Of a stretch of 64,000 bases of DNA, positions 32,683 to 41,818 are shown piece after piece (the stretch's first letter is position 1; each line of letters opens with the position of its first letter). This DNA comes from an uncultured bacterium (lineage in GTDB: Bacteria; Bacillota; Clostridia; Christensenellales; HGM11417), in assembly GCA_905215695.1 (NCBI GenBank), contig CAJMQN010000001.1, forward strand, positions 124,001 to 188,000, in the 5' to 3' direction. The notes below the pieces were generated by a model. It saw only the letters and a program-made list of their open reading frames with translations, was not told the DNA's origin and did no database searches. Made by a program: the position numbers and the translations under genes.

Positions 32683-35547
32683 ATGAAAGCGAAACGGAAG
32701 ACCTTTGCACGGCGCATGTTGTCGCTGCTCTTTGCGGCGGTACTTGTCGGAACTGCTGTGCTTACGACCGCCTGCGGGGGCAAGCCCACGAAAAAAACGA
32801 CTTATACCTATAACGAGTATATTTCGATGTTTCCGAGCACATGGAATACGCACAACGGTTCAACGGAAGCGGATACATATGTGCAGCTCTATACGGAAAT
32901 GGGACTGTACGATATGACCTTCAACGAGGACAGGACCACCTATATGTTCATCGACGAGATGGCGAAGGGCGACCCCGTTGACGTTACGTCCGACTTGACT
33001 GCCGAGCAAAAGGCGAAATATGGGATTGGCGCTGGTCAGAACGGAAAGGCTTGGAAAGTCAACCTTAATCCCGACGCGACCTGGGAAAATGGTACCAAGA
33101 TTACCGCCGACGATTATGTCGAATCCATGAAACTTCTCCTGAGCCCCGAAATCAAAAATAAGAGGGCAATCGATTACTATTCGGGAGATACCGCGATTTA
33201 CAACGCGGAAAAATATTATAAGAGCATGGGCGGCGAGGAGTACAACAAAATTACGGTTGCCGAAGAGTACACGGACGCCCAACTTGAGGCGCTTGTCTCG
33301 GAGGGAAAGCTGTATTTCTCCTTTGACGCGAGTATGTACGACGAAAACGAATATGCGTTTTCCCGGCTTCCGATTGCCGATAGAATGAAGAAGTACTGCT
33401 ATGAAGGCTGCGATACGGAGAATGGCACAAATCTTTATGACATTATCTACGCGTATGCGGATCGCGCAAACGCGTACGGATATATTCAAATGACGTCGGA
33501 AACGTACCCGATTTTCAAGGAAAACGTGACGAAAATTTGGTCAAATATTACGACGGACGTTGCGGCTTATCTCAATTTGATTCCGCATTGGTACAATCTC
33601 TTTGCCGTCGAAAGCAATACCGTTTTCGAGTACAACAAAATTACGGTTGCCGAAGAGTACACGGACGCCCAACTTGAGGCGCTTGTCTCGGAGGGAAAGC
33701 TGTATTTCTCCTTTGACGCGAGTATGTACGACGAAAACGAATATGCGTTTTCCCGGCTTCCGATTGCCGATAGAATGAAGAAGTACTGCTATGAAGGCTG
33801 CGATACGGAGAATGGCACAAATCTTTATGACATTATCTACGCGTATGCGGATCGCGCAAACGCGTACGGATATATTCAAATGACGTCGGAAACGTACCCG
33901 ATTTTCAAGGAAAACGTGACGAAAATTTGGTCAAATATTACGACGGACGTTGCGGCTTATCTCAATTTGATTCCGCATTGGTACAATCTCTTTGCCGTCG
34001 AAACCGAAGTCGAGCTCGAGACCGCGAGTTTCGAGGACGTGGGAATTTTCAAGAACGACGAATACTCGTTTACAATGGTTTTTGAAAATTCGCTCTCGCT
34101 GTTCGACGTCAAGAACAAACTTCGGAGCAACTGGATTGTCTATCGCCCCTACTATGAGGCGGGTATGACGACGACCGGGTCTTTAAAGTCCACCAATTAC
34201 GGCACGACTTCCGGTCAATATATGAGTTACGGTCCCTATAAGCTCGCTTCCTATCAGAAGGATAAGGAATTTATCTTTGAGCGCAATACCAACTGGTACG
34301 GCTATAAGGAAGGAAAGACAAACTACCGCGCAAATCAGTTCCAAACCGACCGCATCGTCGGACAGGTCATCAGCAACCAATCGACCGCTCTGACTGAATT
34401 CCTTTCGGGCAACATCGATCAGGTCCGGCTGACTTCCAACGACCTTGACACCTACCGTTACAGTGACTATCTTCTCCGCCGGACGGGCGGCAACACCTGG
34501 CAGCTTTCGCTGAACGGTGATCCCGAAGCGTTGAAAAAAATAGAAGCAGACGGGCTCGGGAACCGCCAAATCCTCGCTGTCAATGATTTCCGTAAAGCTC
34601 TCTCTCTCATGATTGACCGCAACTATATCGGAAGCGCGATTGCGGGCAACTCGCAGGGGGCGCTTGCCTTCCTCAACAGCAACTACTTCTATGACATGGA
34701 GAACGACGCGGATTCTATTTACCGCAACACCGACGAGGCGAAACAGGGGCTTCTTGACCTCTATGGTATCACTTACGGCGCGGACGAAACGTATAAAAAT
34801 TTGGACGAAGCTTACAGCGCTTTGACGGGTTATGACCTTGCCGCCGCAAAGGAGTGCTTTGGCAAAGCGGTCACCGAGGCGGTGGCAAAGGGATATTATT
34901 CCGAAGGACAGAATGTCCGCGTCAATATCTATGTGACGGACCTCACAGCGCAGATGACCGCGCTGAACACGTACATGCAGAAGCAGGTCACCGAGGCTAC
35001 AAAGGGCACGAAACTCGAAGGGAAAGTTACCATCGAATTCAAGACCGGAAGTACCAACCGTTATGATGATCTGCGTAAGGGTACGATAGAGGGGATATAT
35101 CACTCCTTTGTCGCCAGCTACGATGATCCTGCGGGATTCTTTGCAAGTTTCACGGATCCCACGAAGCAACCTCTCGAATACGGATTCAAACCTAACGTCG
35201 AGACCTTCTCCGTGACAGCGGTTTTTGATTCCCAAAAAGGAGAGGAGACCTTGACGAAGACCTATGACCAATGGCAGAAGAGTATCGCGGTGGGCGGAAC
35301 CTATGCGAACAACAACGAACTGAAACTCGCCATTCTGTCCGCGCTCGAGAAGAATATTCTTGCGAACTTCCAGGCGATTCCGCTCTACGTGGGGACGGAT
35401 TCTCTGCTCTTCTCCAAGAAGGTTCAATACGCGAGCACAAATGCCAATATCTTTGTCGCGTACGGCGGTATCAGGCTTATGACGTACATGATGAACGACG
35501 GCGAGTGGGAAGATTACTGTAAGAACAACAAACTTCAGTACGTGTAA
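32683..35547 (+). CDS. Oligopeptide ABC transporter substrate-binding lipoprotein with internal duplication
   Basis: A 954-residue extracellular binding protein (SBP_bac_5/OppA class). The signal peptide ends in a clear lipobox, LTTAC (Cys27), after GGAGG and ATG at 32683. The family signature region (NPDATWENGTKITADDYVESMKLLLSPE) and the C-terminal lobe (NDFRKALSLMIDRNYIG) are normal. Between them an exact 376-bp segment is present twice in frame (33238-33613 and 33628-34003), so 125 residues starting EYNKITVAEEY are repeated with only SNTVF-type linker residues between. Without the extra copy it would be about 824 residues, still longer than typical OppA (about 540). A downstream hairpin separates it from the permease genes, as is common for abundant binding proteins. 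Confidence 0.85.
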   Translation: MKAKRKTFARRMLSLLFAAVLVGTAVLTTACGGKPTKKTTYTYNEYISMFPSTWNTHNGSTEADTYVQLYTEMGLYDMTFNEDRTTYMFIDEMAKGDPVDVTSDLTAEQKAKYGIGAGQNGKAWKVNLNPDATWENGTKITADDYVESMKLLLSPEIKNKRAIDYYSGDTAIYNAEKYYKSMGGEEYNKITVAEEYTDAQLEALVSEGKLYFSFDASMYDENEYAFSRLPIADRMKKYCYEGCDTENGTNLYDIIYAYADRANAYGYIQMTSETYPIFKENVTKIWSNITTDVAAYLNLIPHWYNLFAVESNTVFEYNKITVAEEYTDAQLEALVSEGKLYFSFDASMYDENEYAFSRLPIADRMKKYCYEGCDTENGTNLYDIIYAYADRANAYGYIQMTSETYPIFKENVTKIWSNITTDVAAYLNLIPHWYNLFAVETEVELETASFEDVGIFKNDEYSFTMVFENSLSLFDVKNKLRSNWIVYRPYYEAGMTTTGSLKSTNYGTTSGQYMSYGPYKLASYQKDKEFIFERNTNWYGYKEGKTNYRANQFQTDRIVGQVISNQSTALTEFLSGNIDQVRLTSNDLDTYRYSDYLLRRTGGNTWQLSLNGDPEALKKIEADGLGNRQILAVNDFRKALSLMIDRNYIGSAIAGNSQGALAFLNSNYFYDMENDADSIYRNTDEAKQGLLDLYGITYGADETYKNLDEAYSALTGYDLAAAKECFGKAVTEAVAKGYYSEGQNVRVNIYVTDLTAQMTALNTYMQKQVTEATKGTKLEGKVTIEFKTGSTNRYDDLRKGTIEGIYHSFVASYDDPAGFFASFTDPTKQPLEYGFKPNVETFSVTAVFDSQKGEETLTKTYDQWQKSIAVGGTYANNNELKLAILSALEKNILANFQAIPLYVGTDSLLFSKKVQYASTNANIFVAYGGIRLMTYMMNDGEWEDYCKNNKLQYV
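33238..34003. repeat. Exact 376-bp direct repeat inside the oppA-like gene
   Basis: Copy A is 33238-33613 and copy B is 33628-34003. I found no difference between them when reading line by line. They are separated by 14 bp, so the period is 390 bp, exactly 130 codons, and the frame is kept. Confidence 0.9.
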
Positions 35548-35566
35548 GAATTCCTGCGGTAAGGGG

Positions 35567-35612
35567 GCGGGAGTCTTGCGGAATGCCGCAGGATTCCCGC
35601 TTTCGGATTTTT
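35567..35612 (+). terminator. Hairpin between oppA-like and oppB-like genes
   Basis: GCGGGAGTCTTGCGG pairs with CCGCAGGATTCCCGC (one mismatch), followed by TTTCGGATTTTT. It probably causes partial termination and protects the oppA message, reducing permease expression relative to the binding protein. Confidence 0.7.
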
Positions 35613-35642
35613 CAAAAAATTTGAGTAAACAGGGGACAAAGT

Positions 35643-36605
35643 ATGGCAAAATATGTGCTCAAACGATTGCTCTTGATGCTCTTCACTCTGTTTGTCATCA
35701 TGACGCTGTGCTTTGTGCTGATCAAACTGCTGGAGCCGAGCGAAATCGTTGACCCGACACAGGCAGAGCTTGAGGCAGCGATTCGGGAGGCGCTCGGGTA
35801 TGACAAACCCATTCTCGTGCAATACGGAATTTATTGGAAAAATATTCTGACCAAATTTGACTTCGGCGTGTCCTTTCAGATCGACTATCTCGCCAGCGTG
35901 ACGAGCGTCATCGGCGACCGTCTGCTGCCGACCGTCTTAATCAATCTGTATTCTTTGGTCTTTTCCGTGCCTCTCGGCATTGCGCTCGGCATCTTTGCCG
36001 CGCTCAAAAAGAACAAATGGCAGGACCACACCGTTTCCACTCTCGTTATGCTCTTCGTGTCCGTGCCGAGCTTTGTCTATGCCTTTCTTCTTCAATATTT
36101 CCTCGGCTATAAACTCGGATGGTTTCCGATTCAGATGGCATCTCTGACGACAGCGGGCAGCTATTTCAGTCCGCAGATGTTCCACAGCATGATTCTGCCC
36201 GTTCTTGCGCTCTCGTTCGGCTCGATTGCGACGCTTGCGCGCTACACCCGCGCGGAACTCACGGAGACGCTCATCAGCGACTACATGTTGCTCGCCCGGG
36301 CAAAGGGACTCACAAAGGGGCAGGCGACACTGCGGCACGCACTCAAGAACGCCATGGTGCCCGTCCTGCCTTCCATTATTGCGATGTTTGTCAATATCCT
36401 CGGCGGGTCGCTCATTATCGAGTCCATCTTTTCGGTGCCCGGTGTGGGTAAGCTCTATATCACGTCTATCAATCTTTTGGACTATAACGTCTTTATGATG
36501 GTCACGGTATTCTACACATTTATCGGTCTGACGGCGAATATCATCGTTGACTTGAGTTATGGTTTCCTTGACCCGAGAATCAGAATGGGGGCGAAAAAGG
36601 CATGA
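35643..36605 (+). CDS. Oligopeptide ABC transporter permease, OppB type
   Basis: A 320-residue permease with six hydrophobic helices. It has the usual N-terminus (KYVLKRLLLMLFTLFVIMTLCFVL) and a BPD_transp_1 domain with the EAA-loop region LISDYMLLARAKGLTKGQATLRHALKNAM, which contacts the ATPases. The C-terminus DLSYGFLDPRIRMG is characteristic of OppB/DppB. It overlaps the next gene by 4 bp (ATGA). Confidence 0.92.
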   Translation: MAKYVLKRLLLMLFTLFVIMTLCFVLIKLLEPSEIVDPTQAELEAAIREALGYDKPILVQYGIYWKNILTKFDFGVSFQIDYLASVTSVIGDRLLPTVLINLYSLVFSVPLGIALGIFAALKKNKWQDHTVSTLVMLFVSVPSFVYAFLLQYFLGYKLGWFPIQMASLTTAGSYFSPQMFHSMILPVLALSFGSIATLARYTRAELTETLISDYMLLARAKGLTKGQATLRHALKNAMVPVLPSIIAMFVNILGGSLIIESIFSVPGVGKLYITSINLLDYNVFMMVTVFYTFIGLTANIIVDLSYGFLDPRIRMGAKKA

Positions 36606-38104
36606 GTACGAATTTTGACAAGCTCACCCCGGAAGATTTCCGATTTGCAGACCCCGAACGCGTGATTCACGATAAAAAGCTGGAGGCAAAGCCGATCGGA
36701 TATTTCAAGGACGCCCTTCGGAGGTTTAAGCGCAACAAGGCGTCCATTGTCGCGGCGTTTATTATTTTATTTCTGATTCTGTTTGCGATCGTTGTTCCGA
36801 TGTTTTCCAAGTACAGCATGTCCTTTTCGGACCCGGTTTACCGAAACAGAATCCCCAAGAGCGAGGCGCTCTCCAAAATCGGAATCATGACGGGCACCTA
36901 CACAAAACAGCTCAACGGCAAGGGGTACGAGAATTTCCGCGCCGTGGGCGTGGGTGCAAGTTATGACCGCGCGACGGATACCGAGGACCTTTCGCAGGGC
37001 ATCGGCGGGGCATACAGCCCTTTGCGCGAGGCGGCGGAACCGGATTTTGAGAGATACTATTACGCCAAAGTGGACGCCTATTACGAAATCGGGTTCCAAA
37101 ATCTCCTGATTACGCAGGAAGAGTACGCCGATATTCTCGATTATGAGGCGGAGACGGGTATGTGTGTACTCTATCCCGTTGTGGATGCGAGCCTTCCGGG
37201 CGTATTCGACGCGAGCGACCCGAACTGGTGGTATCAGACGGACGAACGGGGATACGCCGTCCTCGACGCGCAGGGGAATTTTATTGACCGTTATCTGCGC
37301 GACGACAACGGAAAACCCGTGTACTCGGTCAACCGGGACAGAAACAGCCTCATGGTCCGCGTGCTGTATCACAATTATTTCGTGTATAAAAACGGGACGG
37401 CACCCGGGTTTTTCTTCGGCACCAACAACGTGGGACAGGATATTTTGGTTCGGCTCGCAATGGCGATTCGGCTCTCCATGATTCTTGCGCTTGGGGTGTC
37501 CGTCATCAACCTCGTGCTCGGCGCCGTTTACGGCGCGGTGGAGGGCTACTACGGCGGCAGGACAGACCTTGTCATGCAGCGCATCACGGATATTCTCTCT
37601 GGAGTGCCCTTCATCATCGTTGCGACGCTCTTTCAGCTTCACCTCGCGAATTCGGCGGGCGTCGTGCCCTCCCTGCTGTTTGCGTTCGTGCTGACGGGCT
37701 GGATCGGCACTGCAAACCGCGTCCGCACGCAGTTCTATCGCTTTAAAAATCAGGAGTACGTGCTCGCTGCGCGCACGTTGGGCGCGCGTGACCGCAGACT
37801 CATGTTCAAACACATTTTCCCGAATACCCTCGGGACGATCATTACCTCTTCGGTATTGGTCATTCCCAACGTCATTTTCTCCGAATCCATGCTTTCCTAT
37901 CTCGGCATTGTAAACCTTTCCGGTTCGCAGATGACAAGCATCGGCGCCATGCTCTCGGACGGACAGGCGATCATGTCGGCATATCCGCACGTGATTCTCT
38001 TCCCCGCGATTGTCATTTCGCTCCTGATGATCAGTTTCAACCTCTTCGGAAACGGACTGCGCGACGCCTTCAATCCCTCTCTGCGCGGAGGTGACGAATC
38101 ATGA
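36602..38104 (+). CDS. Oligopeptide ABC transporter permease, OppC type, with enlarged external domain
   Basis: A 500-residue permease; normal OppC has about 300. The cytoplasmic N-terminus and first helix (ASIVAAFIILFLILFAIVVPMF, near residue 45-68) are normal. The BPD_transp_1 domain starts near 280 with FFFGTNNVGQDILVRLAMAIR and contains the EAA loop YVLAARTLGARDRRLMFKHIFPN. Between them lie about 210 mostly hydrophilic residues, rich in Tyr and Asp, instead of the usual 40-60. They must face the outside and could contact the oversized binding protein. It overlaps both neighbours by 4 bp. Confidence 0.88.
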   Translation: MSTNFDKLTPEDFRFADPERVIHDKKLEAKPIGYFKDALRRFKRNKASIVAAFIILFLILFAIVVPMFSKYSMSFSDPVYRNRIPKSEALSKIGIMTGTYTKQLNGKGYENFRAVGVGASYDRATDTEDLSQGIGGAYSPLREAAEPDFERYYYAKVDAYYEIGFQNLLITQEEYADILDYEAETGMCVLYPVVDASLPGVFDASDPNWWYQTDERGYAVLDAQGNFIDRYLRDDNGKPVYSVNRDRNSLMVRVLYHNYFVYKNGTAPGFFFGTNNVGQDILVRLAMAIRLSMILALGVSVINLVLGAVYGAVEGYYGGRTDLVMQRITDILSGVPFIIVATLFQLHLANSAGVVPSLLFAFVLTGWIGTANRVRTQFYRFKNQEYVLAARTLGARDRRLMFKHIFPNTLGTIITSSVLVIPNVIFSESMLSYLGIVNLSGSQMTSIGAMLSDGQAIMSAYPHVILFPAIVISLLMISFNLFGNGLRDAFNPSLRGGDES

Positions 38105-40182
38105 ATAAAATTCTCGAAGTCCGCGACCTCAAGATTTCCTTCCGCACGTCGGGAGGTATGGTACAGGCGGTGCGAAACATCAGTTTTGACCTCTACAAGG
38201 GGGAGACCCTCGCCATCGTGGGAGAATCGGGCTCCGGCAAATCGGTGACCTCCCGCGCCATTATGGGCATCTCCGCCGTAAACGCCGTAACGGAGAGCGG
38301 AGAAATTCTCTACGACGGAAGCGACCTTCTCAAATTTTCGGAGACGGATTTTCAGGAGATACGGGGCAACAAGATTGCGATGATCTTTCAGGACCCCATG
38401 TCCAGCCTGAACCCCATCGTTCGCATCGGCAAACAGCTCACCGAGGCGATGATTTTAAAGAACCGCGTGGATCGGCGCAGGTGCCGCCGCGCCTACAGAG
38501 AGAAGCTCCGCGAACTTCGGCGTTCGGTTGCTTCCGGGAACAGTCCGGAGCGGAAGTCGGAGTTTTCCGAGCGGATTCGCATCTTTGAGAGGGCGGAGTC
38601 CGAACATATCCGTCTCGAGAATCGCTACAATCTCGCCCGCGAGGCGGCGGAGGACGCCGCGGAGAAACTCGAAAAGCTCCTCGTCGCAATCGAGAAGAAA
38701 CCGGACAAGACTGTCCTTCGCGGCGCGCAGGAGATTGCAAGGCGGGTCAAGCGGAGCTTTCACGAAGATTTGATTCCGCGGGAGGACTCCGAGGTCTCTG
38801 CGCTGATGGAAATTCTCGAACGGGAGACGCCGGGGGAAAAATTGACTGCTGCGCTTGTGAGGCTTTCCGAGCGTCTCGATGAGGCGCTCAAAGGGGAACG
38901 TCCGGATTTCTTTGCGCGGGGTTACGCGCTCGTGCGCGGGGAAACGGATACGGAAACGGCATTTTTGACCGAATTTCAAGCGCTGTTGGCGGTTGCTGCG
39001 GAATACTCCTTCCGCGTACACACGGAGGAAAAGCATAAAGCGATTGCGGAACTCGAGGCGGCGCTTCCCGTTTTAGATTCTCCCCTCGACGCAAAGACGG
39101 CGAAACACCTCTTCAAGCGGCTGGGCGCGCTCGCCGAAAGCGGCGTGGATCGGCTGGACGTAGAGCGGGACAGCCGGGAATATACCTTTGCGGGAAGTTT
39201 GCGCGCGTTTTCGGAGCTCTATTTCCGCGCGGAAAAGCGCAACGCGAAGGAGAATCGGCGATTCGAAAAGCAGAGTGCGCGCCGGGAGCGCGCGGAGGCG
39301 CGGGGAAAGAATGTGGACTGGAAGGTCGTTCCGCCCGCGCTCGTGGATTTGGATGCGCTGCGCGGCAAGATGCGCGCCGCGGTCGTGCGTCTCTTGGAAC
39401 GGTACCGCGAAGCGTTTGATTCGGAGACAAAATTCGATTCCGCCGCCCGCGCGTCGGCACTTGTCGCCTTCTTTCAAAAGAGCGCGTCGGGGTCGGTGTA
39501 CCGCGTGACAAAGAGCATGGCAAAAAACCGTGCGATCCGTCTGATGGAGGAAGTGGGAATCCCCGAACCCGAGAAACGGTATCGGCAGTATCCCTTTCAG
39601 ATGTCAGGGGGACAGCGGCAGAGAATCGTCATTGCGATCGCATTGGCGGCGAATCCGGATATTCTCATCTGCGACGAACCGACCACCGCTTTGGACGTGA
39701 CCATTCAGTCGCAGATATTGGAGCTCATCAACCGCGTCAAGCGGGAGCGCGGTCTCTCGGTCATCTTCATCACGCACGACCTCGGCGTCGTCGCGAATAT
39801 GGCGGACAGAATTGCGGTCATGTACGCGGGCAAGATTGTGGAGTACGGCACTGCGGAGGATGTGTTCTATTCCCCGGCGCACCCCTACACCTGGGCGCTT
39901 CTGTCCTCGGTCCCCGACCTCGAGAGCAAGAAAAAGCTCGAGGCGATTCCCGGCACGCCGCCGAACATGATTTTTCCGCCCAAAGGGGACGCATTCGCGG
40001 AACGCAACCGCTATGCGCTTGAAATTGATTTCAAAGAGGAGCCGCCCATGTTCCGAATTTCAGAGACGCACGGCGCGGCGACCTGGCTTTTGCACCCAAT
40101 GGCGCCCAAAGTGCCTCTTCCGAGGGCGGTATCCGAACGAATCGAAAGAATGAAGAGAGCGGGGGGACAGAAAGATGAATGA
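38101..40182 (+). CDS. Oligopeptide ABC transporter ATPase, OppD type, with about 340-residue helical insertion
   Basis: A 693-residue ATPase; normal OppD has about 330. Walker A GESGSGKS is near residue 40 and the Q loop FQDPMSSLNP near 96. The signature MSGGQRQR comes only at 501, followed by Walker B ILICDEPTTALDV, HDLGVV and an Opp-type C-terminus (HPYTWALLSSVP). The Q loop and signature are normally about 65-75 residues apart. The extra block (about 120-460) is highly charged and predicted helical (ERKSEFSERIRIFERAESEH, EEKHKAIAELEAAL). All catalytic motifs are intact, so the gene is functional, with an added arm in the helical subdomain. The OppC-type Cys-rich [4Fe-4S] tail is missing. 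Confidence 0.88.
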   Translation: MNKILEVRDLKISFRTSGGMVQAVRNISFDLYKGETLAIVGESGSGKSVTSRAIMGISAVNAVTESGEILYDGSDLLKFSETDFQEIRGNKIAMIFQDPMSSLNPIVRIGKQLTEAMILKNRVDRRRCRRAYREKLRELRRSVASGNSPERKSEFSERIRIFERAESEHIRLENRYNLAREAAEDAAEKLEKLLVAIEKKPDKTVLRGAQEIARRVKRSFHEDLIPREDSEVSALMEILERETPGEKLTAALVRLSERLDEALKGERPDFFARGYALVRGETDTETAFLTEFQALLAVAAEYSFRVHTEEKHKAIAELEAALPVLDSPLDAKTAKHLFKRLGALAESGVDRLDVERDSREYTFAGSLRAFSELYFRAEKRNAKENRRFEKQSARRERAEARGKNVDWKVVPPALVDLDALRGKMRAAVVRLLERYREAFDSETKFDSAARASALVAFFQKSASGSVYRVTKSMAKNRAIRLMEEVGIPEPEKRYRQYPFQMSGGQRQRIVIAIALAANPDILICDEPTTALDVTIQSQILELINRVKRERGLSVIFITHDLGVVANMADRIAVMYAGKIVEYGTAEDVFYSPAHPYTWALLSSVPDLESKKKLEAIPGTPPNMIFPPKGDAFAERNRYALEIDFKEEPPMFRISETHGAATWLLHPMAPKVPLPRAVSERIERMKRAGGQKDE

Positions 40183-41407
40183 CAACGAAGTTCTCCTGCG
40201 CGTGGAACATCTCTGTCAGTATTTCAAACTCGGCAGGGAGGAACTCAAGGCAGTTGACGATGTGAACTTTGAAATCCGACGGGGCGAAGTATTCGGGCTG
40301 GTGGGCGAATCGGGATGCGGTAAGACGACAACGGGGCGTTCGGTCATCAAACTGTACGACATCACCTCGGGAAACGTTTGGTTCAAGGGGCGAAGAATTT
40401 CGGCGGGAACCCGCAGTTACGAGGACGCGATCGCGTCTGCGCGGGCGGAATTGAAAAAAGACCTTGCCCGCATGCGCGCGGAAAACGCTTCGCCCGAAGA
40501 GACGGAAAAAAGGAAATCCGAATTCCGCACCTTTGAGGCGGAGCAAAAGAGACGGATTGCCTCCGCGAAAGAGGACAACCGCAACGTGGACAAACGGTAC
40601 GCCGCGGAGCGCGTTGCGGCGGTCGAGGCGGAATGGAAGCCCAAACTCGAGGCGGCAGACGAATCCGAGCGCGCCGCGCTCGAAAAAAAGTTTCGGGAGG
40701 AACTGCGCATTGCCCGCCGCGAAAAGCTGGTGACGCAGATTCAGATGATTTTTCAGGATCCCATCGCCTCTTTGAATCCGCGCATGACCGTGCGGGAGAT
40801 CATCGCGGAAGGGCTCATCATCAAGGGAGTGCGGGACCGTAAAGTGCTCGACGAGCAGGTGTTTCAAATGCTTGAGCTCGTGGGGCTTGTGCCCGAGCAC
40901 GCCGGACGTTACCCGCACGAATTTTCGGGGGGTCAGCGTCAGAGAATCGGCGTGGCGCGCTCCGTGGTCATGCGCCCGGAACTCATCATCGCGGACGAAC
41001 CCATCAGCGCGCTGGACGTGTCCATTCAGGCGCAGGTCATCAATCTGTTAAACGACCTTCGACGCGAATTCAATTTGACCATTCTATTCATCGCGCACGA
41101 CCTTTCCGTCGTCAAATATTTTTCCGACCGAATCGGCGTCATGTACTTCGGCAAACTCGTCGAACTTGCGTCCTCGGACGAACTCTTTGCGCACCCTTTG
41201 CACCCCTATACGAAATCCCTGCTTTCCGCGATTCCGCTCCCCGACCCGCATTACGAAAGACAGCGGAAGCGGATTTCCTACAATCCGCTTGTCGCGCACG
41301 ACTACGAGACGGACAAACCGAGCTTCCGCGAGGTTGCGCCCGGACATTCGGTATATTGCAACGACGCGGAATTTGAGGCATACCGAAGGGAGCTTGGAAC
41401 CCTGTGA
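40175..41407 (+). CDS. Oligopeptide ABC transporter ATPase, OppF type, with about 95-residue coiled-coil insertion
   Basis: A 410-residue ATPase; usual OppF has about 310-330. Walker A GESGCGKTT is near residue 43 and the Q loop IFQDPIASLNPRMTV near 192. The signature FSGGQRQR, Walker B LIIADEPISALDV and HDLSVV follow at normal spacing. The Walker A to Q-loop distance is about 145 instead of about 50. The added block (about 85-185) is very rich in Glu, Lys, Arg and Ala (SARAELKKDLARMRAE, ERAALEKKFREEL), a likely antiparallel coiled coil. Thus both ATPases of one transporter carry insertions, but at different points. It overlaps the oppD-like gene by 8 bp. Confidence 0.88.
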   Translation: MNDNEVLLRVEHLCQYFKLGREELKAVDDVNFEIRRGEVFGLVGESGCGKTTTGRSVIKLYDITSGNVWFKGRRISAGTRSYEDAIASARAELKKDLARMRAENASPEETEKRKSEFRTFEAEQKRRIASAKEDNRNVDKRYAAERVAAVEAEWKPKLEAADESERAALEKKFREELRIARREKLVTQIQMIFQDPIASLNPRMTVREIIAEGLIIKGVRDRKVLDEQVFQMLELVGLVPEHAGRYPHEFSGGQRQRIGVARSVVMRPELIIADEPISALDVSIQAQVINLLNDLRREFNLTILFIAHDLSVVKYFSDRIGVMYFGKLVELASSDELFAHPLHPYTKSLLSAIPLPDPHYERQRKRISYNPLVAHDYETDKPSFREVAPGHSVYCNDAEFEAYRRELGTL

Positions 41408-41799
41408 AGAGACGGTTGATTCAGTACGGCGGCGCTCTCCTTTTCGGCGGGGCGGTTGCGATACTCGTGTTTTGGCTTCGGGGGCTGTTTTCGGGTCCCG
41501 ACCGCGAGGCGTGCATGAAGATTTTGAGCGACGGTTTCCTTGCGGCGGGGCTTCTTCTTCTCGCGTCCGGCGCGCTTGTCCGGCTCTCGGACGCGGGCGC
41601 CTTTGACGGGCTCAACTACGCGTTCCGCAATCTATTCGTCGCCATGCACGGAGCGGCATATCGGGAGGAACATAAACTCGGTTACGAGGAATACAGGGAG
41701 AAAAAGCACGCAAACAAAAAGGGCGTTCTGTTTCTGTTTGCGGTAGGCGGGCTGTATTTTGCCCTCGCGATCCTGTTTACCGTCCTGTTTTTCGTTTAA
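41404..41799 (+). CDS. DUF3899-like two/three-helix membrane protein
   Basis: A 131-residue membrane protein starting at GTG (GTGA overlap with the oppF-like stop). Helices lie near residues 8-28, 44-62 and 108-130. The segment ILSDGFLAAGLLLLASGALVRLSDAGAFDGLNY matches the DUF3899 pattern (LSDaffi.G.lll..g.l...s..GaFDglsY). The function is unknown. Translational coupling to opp suggests a link to the transporter or to the cysteine enzyme that follows. Confidence 0.7.
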   Translation: MKRRLIQYGGALLFGGAVAILVFWLRGLFSGPDREACMKILSDGFLAAGLLLLASGALVRLSDAGAFDGLNYAFRNLFVAMHGAAYREEHKLGYEEYREKKHANKKGVLFLFAVGGLYFALAILFTVLFFV

Positions 41800-41818
41800 A
41801 GTGAGAGGATAAAGAGAT

